Origin: Lampris incognitus
Taxonomy: Eukaryota > Chordata > Actinopteri > Lampriformes > Lampridae
DNA length: 64,000 bases
Direction: 5' to 3'
NCBI RefSeq assembly: GCF_029633865.1
Contig: NC_079212.1
Coordinates: 105,146,961 to 105,210,960 of the forward strand
Positions 48,611 to 62,234 of this stretch are shown here, in pieces. The notes under the pieces were generated by a model. The model worked only from the letters and a program-made list of their open reading frames with translations, was not told the origin of the DNA and ran no database searches. Position 1 is the first letter of the stretch. The number at the start of each line of letters is the position of its first letter. The position numbers were made by a program, and so were the translations under genes.

Positions 48611-51111
48611 TATACTATATATCTATATATATATATATGCTGTTGCTCTGCAACGTGTGAAAACTCAACTCTCCTGGCTTTGTTCAGTATTGCTTTCTTT
48701 ATTGTTACTGTGTTAGTAGAGAAGTCAGTGCAATGAGCATAGCCTGGGTTGTAAAAAATATCCATCTCAACAAATTATTTGGTCTCGCATTAAGTCTTAC
48801 AAATTCCGTTTTCTCAAAGGGAGTTCGACTGAAAAAAAAACTGCCATTGAGCTGAGATAACTTCAAGCGAGTTTTCACCCAAATCAATAAATAAAAAAAT
48901 CGCCTGTAAGAAAGTGTTGATAACATGAGCAGGCCAGCCACAAATTGTATTAGAACCATAAGAAACATGAATTAATCTACTCTTAGTTTTCCACTTGCTT
49001 CAAAGAAAACAAGATTTCAAGACGAAAGATCACAAGACCAAATTACTTGTTGAAATTACTTGTTTCTGTGTTTGAGTGAGACTGCATGTGAGTGTTTGTG
49101 TGCGTGTGCATTTTTTTTTATTGTGTTTAAACCTATGATCTGTGTTTGTTTGTATGTTAGTTATACTGAGCAAACATGCAGCATTAGTCTGACTCTGAAA
49201 AGGCCAGCGACCCCTCAGGGGACCAGCCAATTTGGAGAAACACTTCCGTCGTTTCTTTCACACAAGAGAGGAAGGACTCAGCCACAGAACTACAATAAGC
49301 AGAGCAACCATTCCTCATCAGCTGTGCAAGCCAGTGTCACCATGATAAACCGGGGAGCATCCAGTCGATCCACCGCATTGCCAGGAGTTTCAGTCTTGCA
49401 TGCACGACCATAATAGACGAGACAATGTCTGTTATAGTCCATCCTGAAGTGGACACAGATGACCCTAGTTTCCCCAGCAGTTTTCAGTTCTACATATCCC
49501 ACAATACAAGTAATGTTTAACACAAATGAGCATGGTACACCTAGAGGTGGCTATTCTATCTATATTCTAGATGTAAAAATGGCAGTCTACCTGAAAAACA
49601 AAATGGCACACCAGGAAATGTTGATTCTATCCATTATAATTCCATGAGAAGTGGACTGCATACATACTGCAAGTGCACCAAAAAACAAAACAAAAACAAA
49701 ATAAAAAAACAAAAAAAAACTAGTCTATAAATTTTAAATCTAAGTTGGGCATTAATATAATATCGAGGTACATGAGGATATATGCCAGTTCTATTCATTC
49801 TAAATATATAATAATAAATCATGGTGGTCTACTTGGAGGCCAAAAGGAAGTGGCGATTCTACTCTATTCTAGTTCTGTGGGTGCTTACATTGGAGAAGCA
49901 GGGCCAACGTTTATAAAGACGTCTCTGGTTAGACGACGTGTAGCATCACGTATCATGGAGTGAGAATAAGTGGAAACGCTATTATTCAAACAAACAAAAA
50001 ACATCTGGTCATTTTCATTAATAGTACAGTGTTCATATAGTCAGGAGAACAAAAACACCACCACATATGTGGGCAGAAAGAAATATCTATTTGTTACTGA
50101 GCCAAAGTAGACTCCAAACGTCGGGGGGAAAGGAAATCTAGTAGTTGTGTACAGTATTTAGCGGTCATAAAAGAGATAAAAAGAAAAAAAACTTTCATGG
50201 CTGTAAATGTAACACTTGTCTTAATAAGTTAGAAAATAATTTAAACAACACATTTCAAATCAACCGTGAACAAACGCGTGTAAAAACTATTAACGCAAAG
50301 GAAGAGGTTTTTAAACCTGCTGTTTTTTTCTTCTTTTTTTCTTAAAAAAAAAACAACAACTTTACAGCAAATACTAAAAATAAAGAAAATAAAGAAGAAA
50401 GGAAGTTGTATACAGGAAATGGTCATACACAGGAAGTAGACATCATTGTATATAAAAGCCAAGTCATTCAGCTCAGTGTTAGTGACTGGTGATATATAAA
50501 CTCTCTGAGGGGATATTCCTTATTAGTCAATAAATACGAGAGTATTAAATAGAGTTGGAAGAGGGGGGTCAGAAAGAGACAGGGAGACACACAGGGAGGA
50601 GAAAAGCTGAGTAGTCTCTATGGCTTGTTAGAGGCTGTATGGCCCAGTAACCTTAAGCGACAGTATTTTTGGTAGCTAACAACACCTTATAACCCTCCCA
50701 ATTTGTCTCTGGTTTGGGGCAGATCTAAAAAAAAAAAAAGGAAGTCAAAGAAGGATTTCTGCTAATACACAGGGATGATGTTCAGCTATACTGAAAGACG
50801 CCCGCTTAGATACTCGAATAACTGTCAGCATCAGCATCTGTCACTCCGCTAAAACACTGTACACCTTCAACCTCTCTCCTTCTGGCACAGACAGAGATTG
50901 AGAAAGAGAGAGAGAGAAAGTTAAAAGGAAAGCACATTAGTGAGAGAGCAAGAAAACCTGGGAAAGAACTGGAAAATAAAATGAATAATGACAAAACAAA
51001 AAAAAAAGAAAAAGGAACACCTGCCCTTCCCATCTGTCAAACTTGCTTCATTATTCCCCACTAGCTACCTTCAGTAACACCAACTCCCTTCCTCCACCTC
51101 CGCCACCTCCA
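48611..51111 (-). other. pcbp4: Probable pcbp4 3' UTR and flank
   Basis: AT-rich DNA downstream of the pcbp4 stop codon, without another gene. I could not settle on a poly(A) signal, as several TTTATT (AATAAA on the minus strand) occur. Confidence 0.35.
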
Positions 51112-51550
51112 TCAGTACGGGGCAAACTTCTGTCTCTCCGGTTTCTTCATCCCGTTGGCTGAGGATGAGATCTTGGCCGTGTAGGATGCCAGGGCAGCGG
51201 CCGCGGCGTGTGCCGGCATCGGAATGGCCGCAGCTGCTGTTGGCACTGACCCCGCCACCATTGGGGTGCCGATGGCCGCCGCTGCCGCCGCTGCTGCTGC
51301 TGCTGCTGATTGGGCGGGAGGGGTGGAGAGTGCCAGATAAGGGATGGATTTCACTCCCAGGAGGCTGGAGAATGGGAGGGTGTAGGGAGCGCCCAGGATG
51401 GGAGCGTGGGGCATCGTGGCGCCCATCGCTGCCAAGGGGGAGGAGGAGGAGGAGGACGAGGCGGGGGGAGCGGGCTGGGTGAAGCTCATGGTCAGGTCAA
51501 CGGGAGACGGCATGGAGGAGGACTGGGCGGTGGATTTGGCGGTCTCTAAA
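51112..51550 (-). CDS. pcbp4: pcbp4 last coding exon (C-terminal tail)
   Basis: PCBP4 is a poly(C)-binding KH-domain protein (hnRNP E family) that binds C/U-rich RNA and affects mRNA stability. The exon follows an acceptor ccctccag and completes a Cys codon split after KH3, giving CLETAKSTAQSSS. The tail holds PYTLPFSSLLGVKSIPYLAL, an 11-Ala run, and ends with SYTAKISSSANGMKKPERQK then FAPY and stop TGA at 51112-51114. Mammalian PCBP4 ends in almost the same way ([22 protein letters not shown]), whereas PCBP1-3 do not. The Ala-rich insertion and Ser-rich start are expansions relative to human. Confidence 0.93.
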
Positions 51551-52636
51551 CTGGAGGGGGGGAGGGGCAGGGAGAGGAGGTCGAGGGAGAGGAGCAGGAG
51601 GTGGAGGGAAGGGTGGGTGGAGGGAGGGACCGAGAGGGGGCAGGGAGAGGGAGGTTTGGATGGAGAAGGGTTAGAAGGTTAAATAAAAGACATGTTAAAG
51701 AAAGAAATTGAGAGGAGAAAAAAATGTAAAATAAAATTCAAACAACAAAAAAAGGATATATTGGACAGGAAAACAAAAAGGAAATTTGTAAATCAAAATC
51801 ATAAGACAGGTGTGTTTTGCTGGAGGTTGCAACAGATTATTGTAGGGGAGTTCGCTGTTCGGATGGGGGGTGTGCTGTTTAAGTTGGGGTGATGGCTTGG
51901 GAGGGGGCTTAGGGAGGAGGGGACAAAACCATTGCAGAAATATTAGGATGGGATCTCTGTGTCAGAAATATCTCCATTTCAAACACAACAGGAAACATCA
52001 CCATCAAACCGCATTCACATCAAGGCTACTCACGCCCTCCGATGCCAAATATATAGTTTTAGTACAGTTGGAGGGGGATTCATGGCGTCTCTAACAGAAT
52101 CAAAGGTTATCTTCTACAAATGGAAGAAAAAAAAAACCCCAGCCTGACAGATGGGCATGGGTGCGGAAGGAGATAACAAAACCATTAAACACATATTAGA
52201 AGTAAACTCAATTTTCAAAAGGTCCCATATTAAACTAAACACAGTGTTGGATTGAGGTTTATAAAAGCTCTCTTAACCCAAAACCAAAAGGGCCCATTTT
52301 TTGTTTTGTTTAAATGCTTACCTCACCAAGTTACCCTACTTTAAATATGCCAGCTATTCTTTTATATGCCAGCAATTTCCTGTTTCCTGATGGCAGGTTT
52401 CAAGTTTTGACAAGGAGCAAGGAATCAGGTTGTTTATTGACAGAAACAGCAGTTATTCTTAGAATCAAGCCCGTTTCAAGTCTGCTCACAAAATTCAGCA
52501 GAAAACAACACAGGAAATTGCAGCCGCGCCGATGACGAGCCGGCATCTCACTCACAGTGAATATGGCAGTTTTTATCTACAAAGTTAAAAAAGGGTTTTG
52601 GTTAAAAAAAAGAAAAAGAAGTGAAACTGAAGTTGT

Positions 52637-53137
52637 CTTTATGCATGTTCAATGATCCAGGTAAGAAAATCACAGAAAGTTGAATCAGTTCATCTGGACA
52701 CAACGTTTATTGAGGGAGAAACGTTTCATCACTCATCTAAGTGACCTCTTCAGTCTCAACTGACTGCAAGTATCCCCACTCTTATATAAACAATATGTGG
52801 CATAGTGACCGAAACTAACGCCCAGTTTCATATGCAACCCCCCCCCCCTCGGTTCCGGGATCAGACTCGCTATCAAGATGCGCACATCCTTGCTGCGATT
52901 GCAACCATTCCCAAACCTTCTGTGAATAGTACACATGGCCATTGAAACTCTAGTTAATGGTCATGGCAATCTGCATATGAAACTGGGCGTTGGTTTCGGT
53001 GGTTATGCCACTGTGTTGTTTATAAGGGTGGGGATACCTGCAGTCAGCTGAGACTGAAGAGTCACTTATAGCTGAGTGGTGAAACGTTCTCCCAATAAAC
53101 ATTGTGTCCAGATGAACTGATTCAACCTTCTGTGATA
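52637..53137. mobile_element. Foldback Penelope-like element with perfect 13-bp target duplication
   Basis: The left arm is a reversed PLE 3' region (atgcatgttcaatgatccag, ttgaatcagttcatctgg, tcatcactcatctaagtgac) and the right arm a forward one (tgaatagtacacatggccat, ending gatgaactgattcaacct). The arms meet at a C-rich junction near 52839-52870. The unit is flanked by aaactgaagttgt at 52624-52636 and 53138-53150, identical on both sides. Confidence 0.78.
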
Positions 53138-54950
53138 AAACTGAAGTTGTTTCTCCAAAACTCATAGTTGGCTCATGATTGCTACATGTGACCAATTATA
53201 AGAACAACTTCAATCTGAGTTTTAACCTTTTCTAACAGGAAAGTATCAATCCTGGATATTTCCATGCAAGCAAAAACCCTTTGTGACAAATTCTATTGCT
53301 GGTGTATTAAAGGCAACAGCAAGAGGAAGCTAAGCTGTATGGCTCACAAGCAGATATGGTAGAACAAGACTGTGAAAGGCCATTACTGACAGTGGGGAAG
53401 GTGCTGATGTGACAGTAATGGTGCCTATTTCGTTTTAAAATGCATTTTGAATGAAACTCTGGGATTTGGACTGCTCAGACACCACCACAATTACCATGTC
53501 TCACCCAAGGTATCAGTAAGTTGAACAAAAATACCAAGTTCAGGGCTGAAACTTCTGTAAAAGATCACATGACCTTTCAATTCAAATGACTCTTTTTTTT
53601 TGTGCAGTGTGTATCTAAAAGTTGCCGGATACAACACAAACATATTTCTAATGGCTGTATAACCGGTAGTGATTATCCCATGACAAAAACTAAGGATAAA
53701 TAGCGTAAAAATGTAAAGGTTTCAGATGACATTTGAAATACTTTAAGTTTTAACAAAGAGTCTATCAGGGGTTTTAATTTACGTCACTTTTTATAATATT
53801 TGGTCAAACCCTTTTTACATCCCGACAGCTGTCAAGTAAGCAGATGCACATCTGGTCTCTGTGGCCATGCTAGCTGCTGTAAACAGGTACTGTTTTGCTG
53901 TCATTTGCTGTAAGTAAATGCTATAAACATCGTCTCTGTACCCGCTCCTTATCAGCCAATCAGGGGAGTACTTTGCAAGCTGGCGTCTCCATTGGTCCAT
54001 ACTTGTTGTCAATCACTTTATGCTTTCAAAAGGATGCTGGGTAGAGGTGAGGGTGCTGATTCTTTTGCAGATTGTTTTCAAATTATAGCTAACTTATCCT
54101 CATTTTAACTATCGAATACTGTCTGTTCCACCAAAAGTCAACACACTGGCAATAATGAGCCTTTATGGACAGTTTTGTAAGGTAAAATGCAACACAACCT
54201 TTGCAATTTAAATCCATTAAAAGCCCAATCTTTGGACAGGATTACTTCACTAAGTTCACATGTTAAGACCAGAATGGTCAGTACTGATTGACAAAGCAGC
54301 TGTGTTTACCATGCTCACAGGTAACACACGAACACACACACATGCACGGGTACACACATACATATAACAAATGAATAAAGAAGCACAAAGACAGACACAG
54401 ACACAAATACACAATCACACAAAGAAACACAAACACACATTTGTGCACAGAAAAGCACATGCAACAATGACCACAAACATACACACACTGTACAACAGGG
54501 TCTAATAGAAATTCAACACAGCTTCCAGGTCGAAAAAAAATTTCTGTGCAGGTATTGTGAATGAATTTGCAGTATCTCAATACTATGGAATGCTTTAAAC
54601 TTTAAATATATTCTGTTTGATCAAGTAGAGCAAACAGAATATATTTATATCACGTTTGATGCATAATAACTGACAAGGACTGCCTCAATATTGAAGCCAC
54701 AACTTCAAAGAAAAAGGCAGAGATTTTATCTCACACTATGTGTTAATTAAACCCAAGTTTTCTCACTGGTCACAGACACATTTCAACTATGGAAAAAGTT
54801 TATTGGCTACGATACCACCTCTTGTGGAAACTAAGGAGCTTGTGATCTTTAATTTTCCCCCCTCATATTTTATACACATTTTTGACCTGCAAGTACACTT
54901 GCATGTACACTAACTCAAGCACTTAGATAAAAAAAAATCATCCTCATTTC

Positions 54951-54952
<2 letters not shown>

Positions 54953-55026
<74 letters not shown>
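54953..55026. repeat. (AT)n microsatellite
   Basis: About 36 AT units, ending about 40 bases before the Tc1 snapback element. Confidence 0.96.
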
Positions 55027-55033
<7 letters not shown>

Positions 55034-55064
55034 TATGATCAAGTAGAGCATATACACATATATA

Positions 55065-56261
55065 CACTACCGTTCAAAAGTTTGGGATCACCCAAACAAT
55101 TTCGTGTTTTCCATGAAAAGTCACACTTATTCACCACCATATGTTGTGAAATGAATAGAAAATAGAGTCAAGACATTGACAAGGTTAGAAATAATGATTT
55201 GTATTTGAAATAAGATTTTTTTTACATCAAACTTTGCTTTCGTCAAAGAATCCTCCATTTGCAGCAATTGCAGCATTGCAGACCTTTGGCATTCTAGCTG
55301 TTAATTTGTTGAGGTAATCTGGAGAAATTGCACCCCACGCTTCCAGAAGCAGCTCCCACAAGTTGGATTGGTTGGATGGGCACTTCTTTGAGCAGATTGA
55401 GTTTCTGGAGCATCACATTTGTGGGGTCAATTAAACGCTCAAAATGGCCAGAAAAAGAGAACTTTCATCTGAAACTCGACAGTCTATTCTTGTTCTTAGA
55501 AATGAAGGCTATTCCATGCGAGAAATTGCTAAGAAATTGAAGATTTCCTACACCGGTGTGTACTACTCCCTTCAGAGGACAGCACAAACAGGCTCTAACA
55601 GGTACTATTTAATGAAGATGCCAGTTGGGGACCTGTGAGGCGTCTGTTTCTCAAACTAGAGACTCTAATGTACTTATCTTCTTGCTCAGTTGTGCAACGC
55701 GGCCTCCCACTTCTTTTTCTACTCTGGTTAGAGCCTGTTTGTGCTGTCCTCTGAAGGGAGTAGTACACACCGGTGTAGGAAATCTTCAATTTCTTAGCAA
55801 TTTCTCGCATGGAATAGCCTTCATTTCTAAGAACAAGAATAGACTGTCGAGTTTCAGATGAAAGTTCTCTTTTTCTGGCCATTTTGAGCGTTTAATTGAC
55901 CCCACAAATGTGATGCTCCAGAAACTCAATCTGCTCAAAGAAGTGCCCATCCAACCAATCCAACTTGTGGGAGCTGCTTCTGGAAGCGTGGGGTGCAATT
56001 TCTCCAGATTACCTCAACAAATTAACAGCTAGAATGCCAAAGGTCTGCAATGCTGTAATTGCTGCAAATGGAGGATTCTTTGACGAAAGCAAAGTTTGAT
56101 GTAAAAAAAATCTTATTTCAAATACAAATCATTATTTCTAACCTTGTCAATGTCTTGACTCTATTTTCTATTCATTTCACAACATATGGTGGTGAATAAG
56201 TGTGACTTTTCATGGAAAACACAAAATTGTTTGGGTGATCCCAAACTTTTGAACGGTAGTG
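55065..56261. mobile_element. Tc1-type snapback element with 535-bp inverted arms
   Basis: Termini cactaccgttcaaaagtttg are inverted at both ends, with TA at 55063-55064 and 56262-56263. The arms 55065-55599 and 55727-56261 are inverted copies of each other with about two mismatches where I compared them. Each arm encodes the same transposase N-terminus (MARKRELSSETRQSILVLRN, then HTH EIAKKLKISYTGVYYSLQ). The 127-bp spacer continues the minus-strand copy (QSRKRSGRPRCTTEQEDKYI, then RVSSLRNRRLTGPQLA). It is thus a 5' fragment of a Tc1 element joined to an inverted duplicate; no catalytic domain. Confidence 0.93.
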
Positions 56262-56267
56262 TACATA

Positions 56268-57903
56268 CAGTGCATCCGGAAAGTATTCACACCCCTTCAC
56301 TTTCCCCACATTTTGTTATGTTACAGCCTTATTCCAAAATTGATTAAATTCCCTTTTTCTCTCATCAATCTACACACAATACCCCATAATAACAAAGCGA
56401 AAAAGATTTTGTAGAAATTTTTGCAAATTCATTAAAAATAAAAAACTGAAATATTGCATGTACATAAGTATTCACACCCTTTACTCAGTACTTGGTTGAG
56501 GCACCCTTGGCAGTGATTACAGCCTCAAGTCTTCTTGGGTATGAAGCTATAAGCTTGGCACACCTATATTTGGGGTATTCCTCCCATTCTTCTCTGCAGA
56601 TCCTCTCGAGCTCTGTAAGGTTAGATGGGGAGCGTCGCTACACAGCTACTTTCAGGTCTTTCCAGAGATGTTCAATGGGGTTCAGGTCTGGGCTCTGGCT
56701 GGGCCACTCAAGGACATTCACAGACTTGTCCCGAAGCCACTCCTTCATTGTCTTGGCTGTGTGCTTAGGGTCATTGCCGTGTTGAAAGGTAAACCTTCGC
56801 ACCAGTCTGAGGTCCTGAGTGCTCTGGAGCAGGTTTACATGAAGGATCTCTCTGTACTTTGCTCCATTCATCTTTCCCTCGATCCTGACTAGTCTCCCAG
56901 TTCCTGCCACTGAAAAACATCCCCACAGCATGATGCTGCCACCACCATGCCTCACTGTAGGGATGGAATTAGCAAGGTGATGAGAGGTGCTTGGTTTCCT
57001 CCAGACGTGACATTTGGCATTCAGGCCAAAGAGTTCAATCTTGGTTTCATCGGACCAGAGAATCTTGTTTCTCATGGTCTGAGAGTCCTTTAGGCGCTTT
57101 TTGGCAAACTCCAAGCGGGCTGTCATGTGCCTTTTACCGAGCAGAGGCTTCCGTCTGGCCACTCTACTGTAAAGGCCTGATTGGTGGAGTGCTGCAGAGA
57201 TGGTTGTCCTTCTGGAAGGTTCTCCCATCTCCACAGAAGAACGCTGGAGCTCTGTCAGAGTGACCATCGGGTTCTTGGTCACCTCCCTGACCAAGGCCCT
57301 TCTCCCCCGATTGCTCAGTTTGGCTGGGGGGCCAGCTCTAGGAAGAGTCCTGGTGGATCCATCTTCTTCCATTTACAAATGATGGAGACCACTGTGCTCT
57401 TCGGGACCTTCAAAGCTGTAGACATTTTTTTGTACCCTTCCCCAGATCTGTGCCTCGATACAATCCTGTCTCGGAGGTCCACAGACAATTCCTTTGACTT
57501 CATGGCTTGGTTTCTGCTCTGACATGCACTGTCAACAGTGGGACCTTATATAGACAGGTGTGTGCCTTTCGAAATCATGTCCAATCAATTGAATTTAGAG
57601 CAGGTGGACTCCAATCAAGATGTAGAAACATCTCAAGGATGATCAGTGGAAACAGGATGAACCTGAGCTCAATTTTGAGTGTCATAGCAAAGGGTGTGAA
57701 TACTTAAGTACATGCAATATTTCAGTTTTTTATTTTTAATAAATTTGCAAAAATTTCTACAAAACCTTTTTCGCTTTGTCATTATGGGGTATTGTGTGTA
57801 GATTGATGAGAAAAAAAAGGAATTTAATCCATTTTGGAATAAGGCTGTAACATAACAAAATGTGGGGAAAGTGAAGGGGTGTGAATACTTTCCGGATGAA
57901 CTG
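56268..57903 (-). mobile_element. Tc1-like DNA transposon, nearly intact (family B)
   Basis: Termini cagtgcatccggaaagtatt and (reverse) cagttcatccggaaagtatt are inverted; TA flanks at 56266-56267 and 57904-57905. The minus-strand transposase region runs from ATG at 57503 to a stop at 56485-56487, with the HTH part LRDRIVSRHRSGEGYKKMST and the DDE parts [34 protein letters not shown] and [18 protein letters not shown]. Only two lesions are evident: a one-base deletion near 57370 after ICKWKK and a TAG (about 56635) where a Gln codon stands in relatives. Confidence 0.92.
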
Positions 57904-58185
57904 TAATACATATATATAGGCTTGTACTGTCTCATAAAGGATTTACTTGAATCACTGGATTATTTTGCTCCTTATTTGTTGAGCACTTTTCCTACCGTTG
58001 AGTGTTTCTTTTAAAGACGTTTTATATATATATGTATGTCCACAGGATGTTGCAATAAAACCCTCGATGTAGAAAAAAGAGCTCAGCAATATAGGAGCAA
58101 AGATATATTTTTTATAGCTCAAAGTTGTTAAATGGCACAACAAGCTTGTTTTGTGCTCAATGCATCAGCTGCCTACATGGTTACA

Positions 58186-58186
<1 letters not shown>

Positions 58187-58247
<61 letters not shown>
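58187..58247. repeat. (TA)n microsatellite
   Basis: About 30 TA units. Confidence 0.96.
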
Positions 58248-58254
<7 letters not shown>

Positions 58255-59207
58255 GCTCACATAACAGCACTCACTTTTTAGCATGCATAGCACCATATCA
58301 GCTCTTTTTGAGTCATGAATAATTAATGTCAAGTACTGAAGCCAATAAATATCCTAACATTGCTCTTTATCTATTTATTCAGTTTTGTTTATTCAATTAT
58401 TTAATCAATGTTTTGTTTAAGTATTTATGCATCTCAACCACTAAATATGAGTTGGGCCAATATGTATCGGTGAGTCAGTCAGAGAGCTGGCTGGGGAAAA
58501 ACAAAAAATTAAATTAGCTTTAGTGCCGTCTTGTCTGTGTGACAGCTGATTAAAAAAGTAATGGGAAAGAGCACATTTGTCATGGATACTGCGTCTGTCT
58601 TTCGCCTTTGCTGACCTGACATTTTAGATTGAATGAGGCTGACCACCGGTGCGTCGTCTTCAAGTAGTGTGCGTGTGTCTGTGTGTGCGTCTGGGTCTAT
58701 GCCTTTTAATGTGAGCCTACCTGTCTATGTGTCGGAGTGGGTCTACATCATTCGTCAATCTGCCTGTTTGTGTGTGTGTGTGTGTGTACGTGTGTGTGTG
58801 TGTGTGTCCATGTATTTGTGTGGTGCAGTCAACTTGTATGTGTGCTTCTGTGTGCCTGTGGCCTCACACGTGTCTCTCTGTGCATGTGTTTGTATGTTTG
58901 TATGTGTGTGTTTGTGTCATTTCCCCAACCTATTCTCCCAACCCCACTTTGTCAGGAGCAGGAAGAGTGGCAAGTGAAATATCATTTTCACCCTGACTCC
59001 AATCATGAATTTGCATATTCATGGACATGGCAACTTGAATTAAAACAGCCTGCCAGGCTTCCATGTATCCCATGTCCATCATAGCAAGAGCATGATTAAA
59101 TGGATGGACTGTGAACTAACTTGTGCCCTATAAGGACTCACTTAATTCATCACCATTTAATGATCTCCTTGTTATAATTCCTACATGAGCTCCACTTTCT
59201 TTTTATT

Positions 59208-59653
59208 GTTTTGGATTCCCCCCACCTTTTTTTCTCCCTAATTGTACTTGGCTAATTACCCTATTTTCCAAGCTGTCCCGGTCGCTGCCCCACCCTCTCT
59301 GCCAATCTGGGGAAAGCTGCAGACTACCACAAGCCTCCTCCAGTACTTGTGGAGTTGCCAGCCTTCTTTTCACCCAACAGTGAGGAGTTTCACCAGGGGG
59401 ATGTAGCACATGGGAGGATCACGCTCGTCCCCCCAGTTCCCCCTGCCCCCTCAAAACAGGCACCCCAACCAACCAGAGGAGGCATTTGTGCAGTGACCAG
59501 GACACATACTCACATCTGGCGTCCCACCCACAGACACGGCCAATTGTGTCTGCAGGGATGCCCGACCAAGCCAGAGGTAACACAGGGATTCGCACCATTG
59601 ATCACCGTGTTGGTAGGCAATGGAATAGACTGCTACGCTACCCGGACGCCCTG
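59208..59653 (-). mobile_element. tRNA-derived SINE, minus orientation (copy 3)
   Basis: Same family as the copies at 1245 and 6358: head (reverse) gcgtccgggtagcgtagcag, B-box-like ggtgcgaatcc, shared body, and T-rich end at 59210-59240. Confidence 0.83.
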
Positions 59654-60171
59654 AGCTCCACTTTCTGATGCACCTGCAGCTCAAGTCAGTGCACTTACAT
59701 GTCATCATTGCTTCACAACAGAGAGGACTCATTGAGAAAATTGGTTTTCTCTTGAACCATCACAGAGTTAAAAAAAATGAGTTGGCAACCAGTTTTGTAC
59801 TTTAATCATAAATGCACTTGTGCTGCCCAACCAATGAGAGTGACTAGTTGGCAGTAATAGCTGCAATACAAATAGAAGATAGACGCAGGATAGTAGCATG
59901 TATTTAGCTAACGCTTCAAGTCTCTTGAACATGAAGACTTGAATTCACAGCTCCTTCTGAAATGTACCTTCTTTCACATAATCCACACCTCCTTGTCTCA
60001 AGGATGAAATATCTAGTTGTGCTGTTCTCCTTATCTTCATCTACATCTTCTTTTATGAATCCATTGAAGTAAAGAAATAAAATACAAGTTCATAGAATTC
60101 TCCTGAGGTAACCTAGTCCCTTCACCACAGACTAAATATAGGATGAGTTCCTGTCTTTCTTTTTTTTGCAT

Positions 60172-60622
60172 ATAGATTTTTTTCTCCCTTTTTCTCCCCA
60201 ATTGTACTTGGCCAATTACCCCACTCTTCTGAGCTGTCCCGGTTACTGCTCCACCCCCTCTGCCAATCTGGGGGGGGGGGGGGGGTTACAGACCACCACA
60301 TGCCTCCTCCGATACATGTGGAGTGGCCAGCTGCTTTTGTTCCCCTGACAGTGAGGAGTTTTGCCAGGGGGGCATAGCGTGTGGGAAGATCATGCTATTC
60401 CCCCCAGTTCCCCCTCCCCCCTAAACAAGTGCCCTAGCCGACCAGAGGCGGTGCTAGTGCAGCGACCAGGGGACACATACCCACATCCAGCTTCCCACCA
60501 GCAGACACGGCCAATTGTGTCCCTAGGGACGTCCAACCAAGCTGGAGGTAGCACAGGGATTCAAACCAGTGACCCCGTGTTGGTAGGCAACGGAATAGAC
60601 CACTATGCTACGTGGACACTTG
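60172..60622 (-). mobile_element. tRNA-derived SINE, minus orientation (copy 4)
   Basis: Same family, with B-box-like ggtttgaatcc and a G13 run at 60271-60284. It lies about 210 bases downstream (transcript sense) of the pcbp4 KH3 exon and in the same strand sense as the gene. Confidence 0.83.
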
Positions 60623-60829
60623 AGTTCATGTCTTTCTTACTGTTTTCATTTCTGTCCATGGGAATTAAAATGAATTACTTCTTCATCAGGTCAACACAGA
60701 TACTAACCGTTAAGGAATAAGGTGATGACAATGGCTGTGGCTGTGCTAGTGATGGTAAAATAATCTGTCTGTATACATAGAGCATACTTAGCTTTATATC
60801 TAGCAGCACCTGCGTGATTTCAAAGCTTA

Positions 60830-62035
<1,206 letters not shown>

Positions 62036-62039
62036 GTGG

Positions 62040-62201
62040 GTTTTTCTTCTTTGTACATCGTGGCATGTGTGTGTGTATGTGCATTTGTGTATGTTCATAC
62101 ATGTGAGAGAGTGCATGTGTGTGTTTGTGTACATCATGGTGTGAGTGCACATTTGTGTGCTTGCATGCCTATGAGTGTGTGCGTGTGCTTGTTTTCAAGA
62201 T

Positions 62202-62234
<33 letters not shown>

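Noticed and set aside
51165-51682. Plus-strand Gly/Arg-rich frames opposite the pcbp4 tail
   Set aside because: They are shadows of the Ala/Ser-rich minus-strand exon and of the purine-rich intron beside it.
60530-60622. tRNA genes in the SINE heads
   Set aside because: A- and B-box-like parts exist, but the cloverleaf is decayed and all copies carry SINE bodies.
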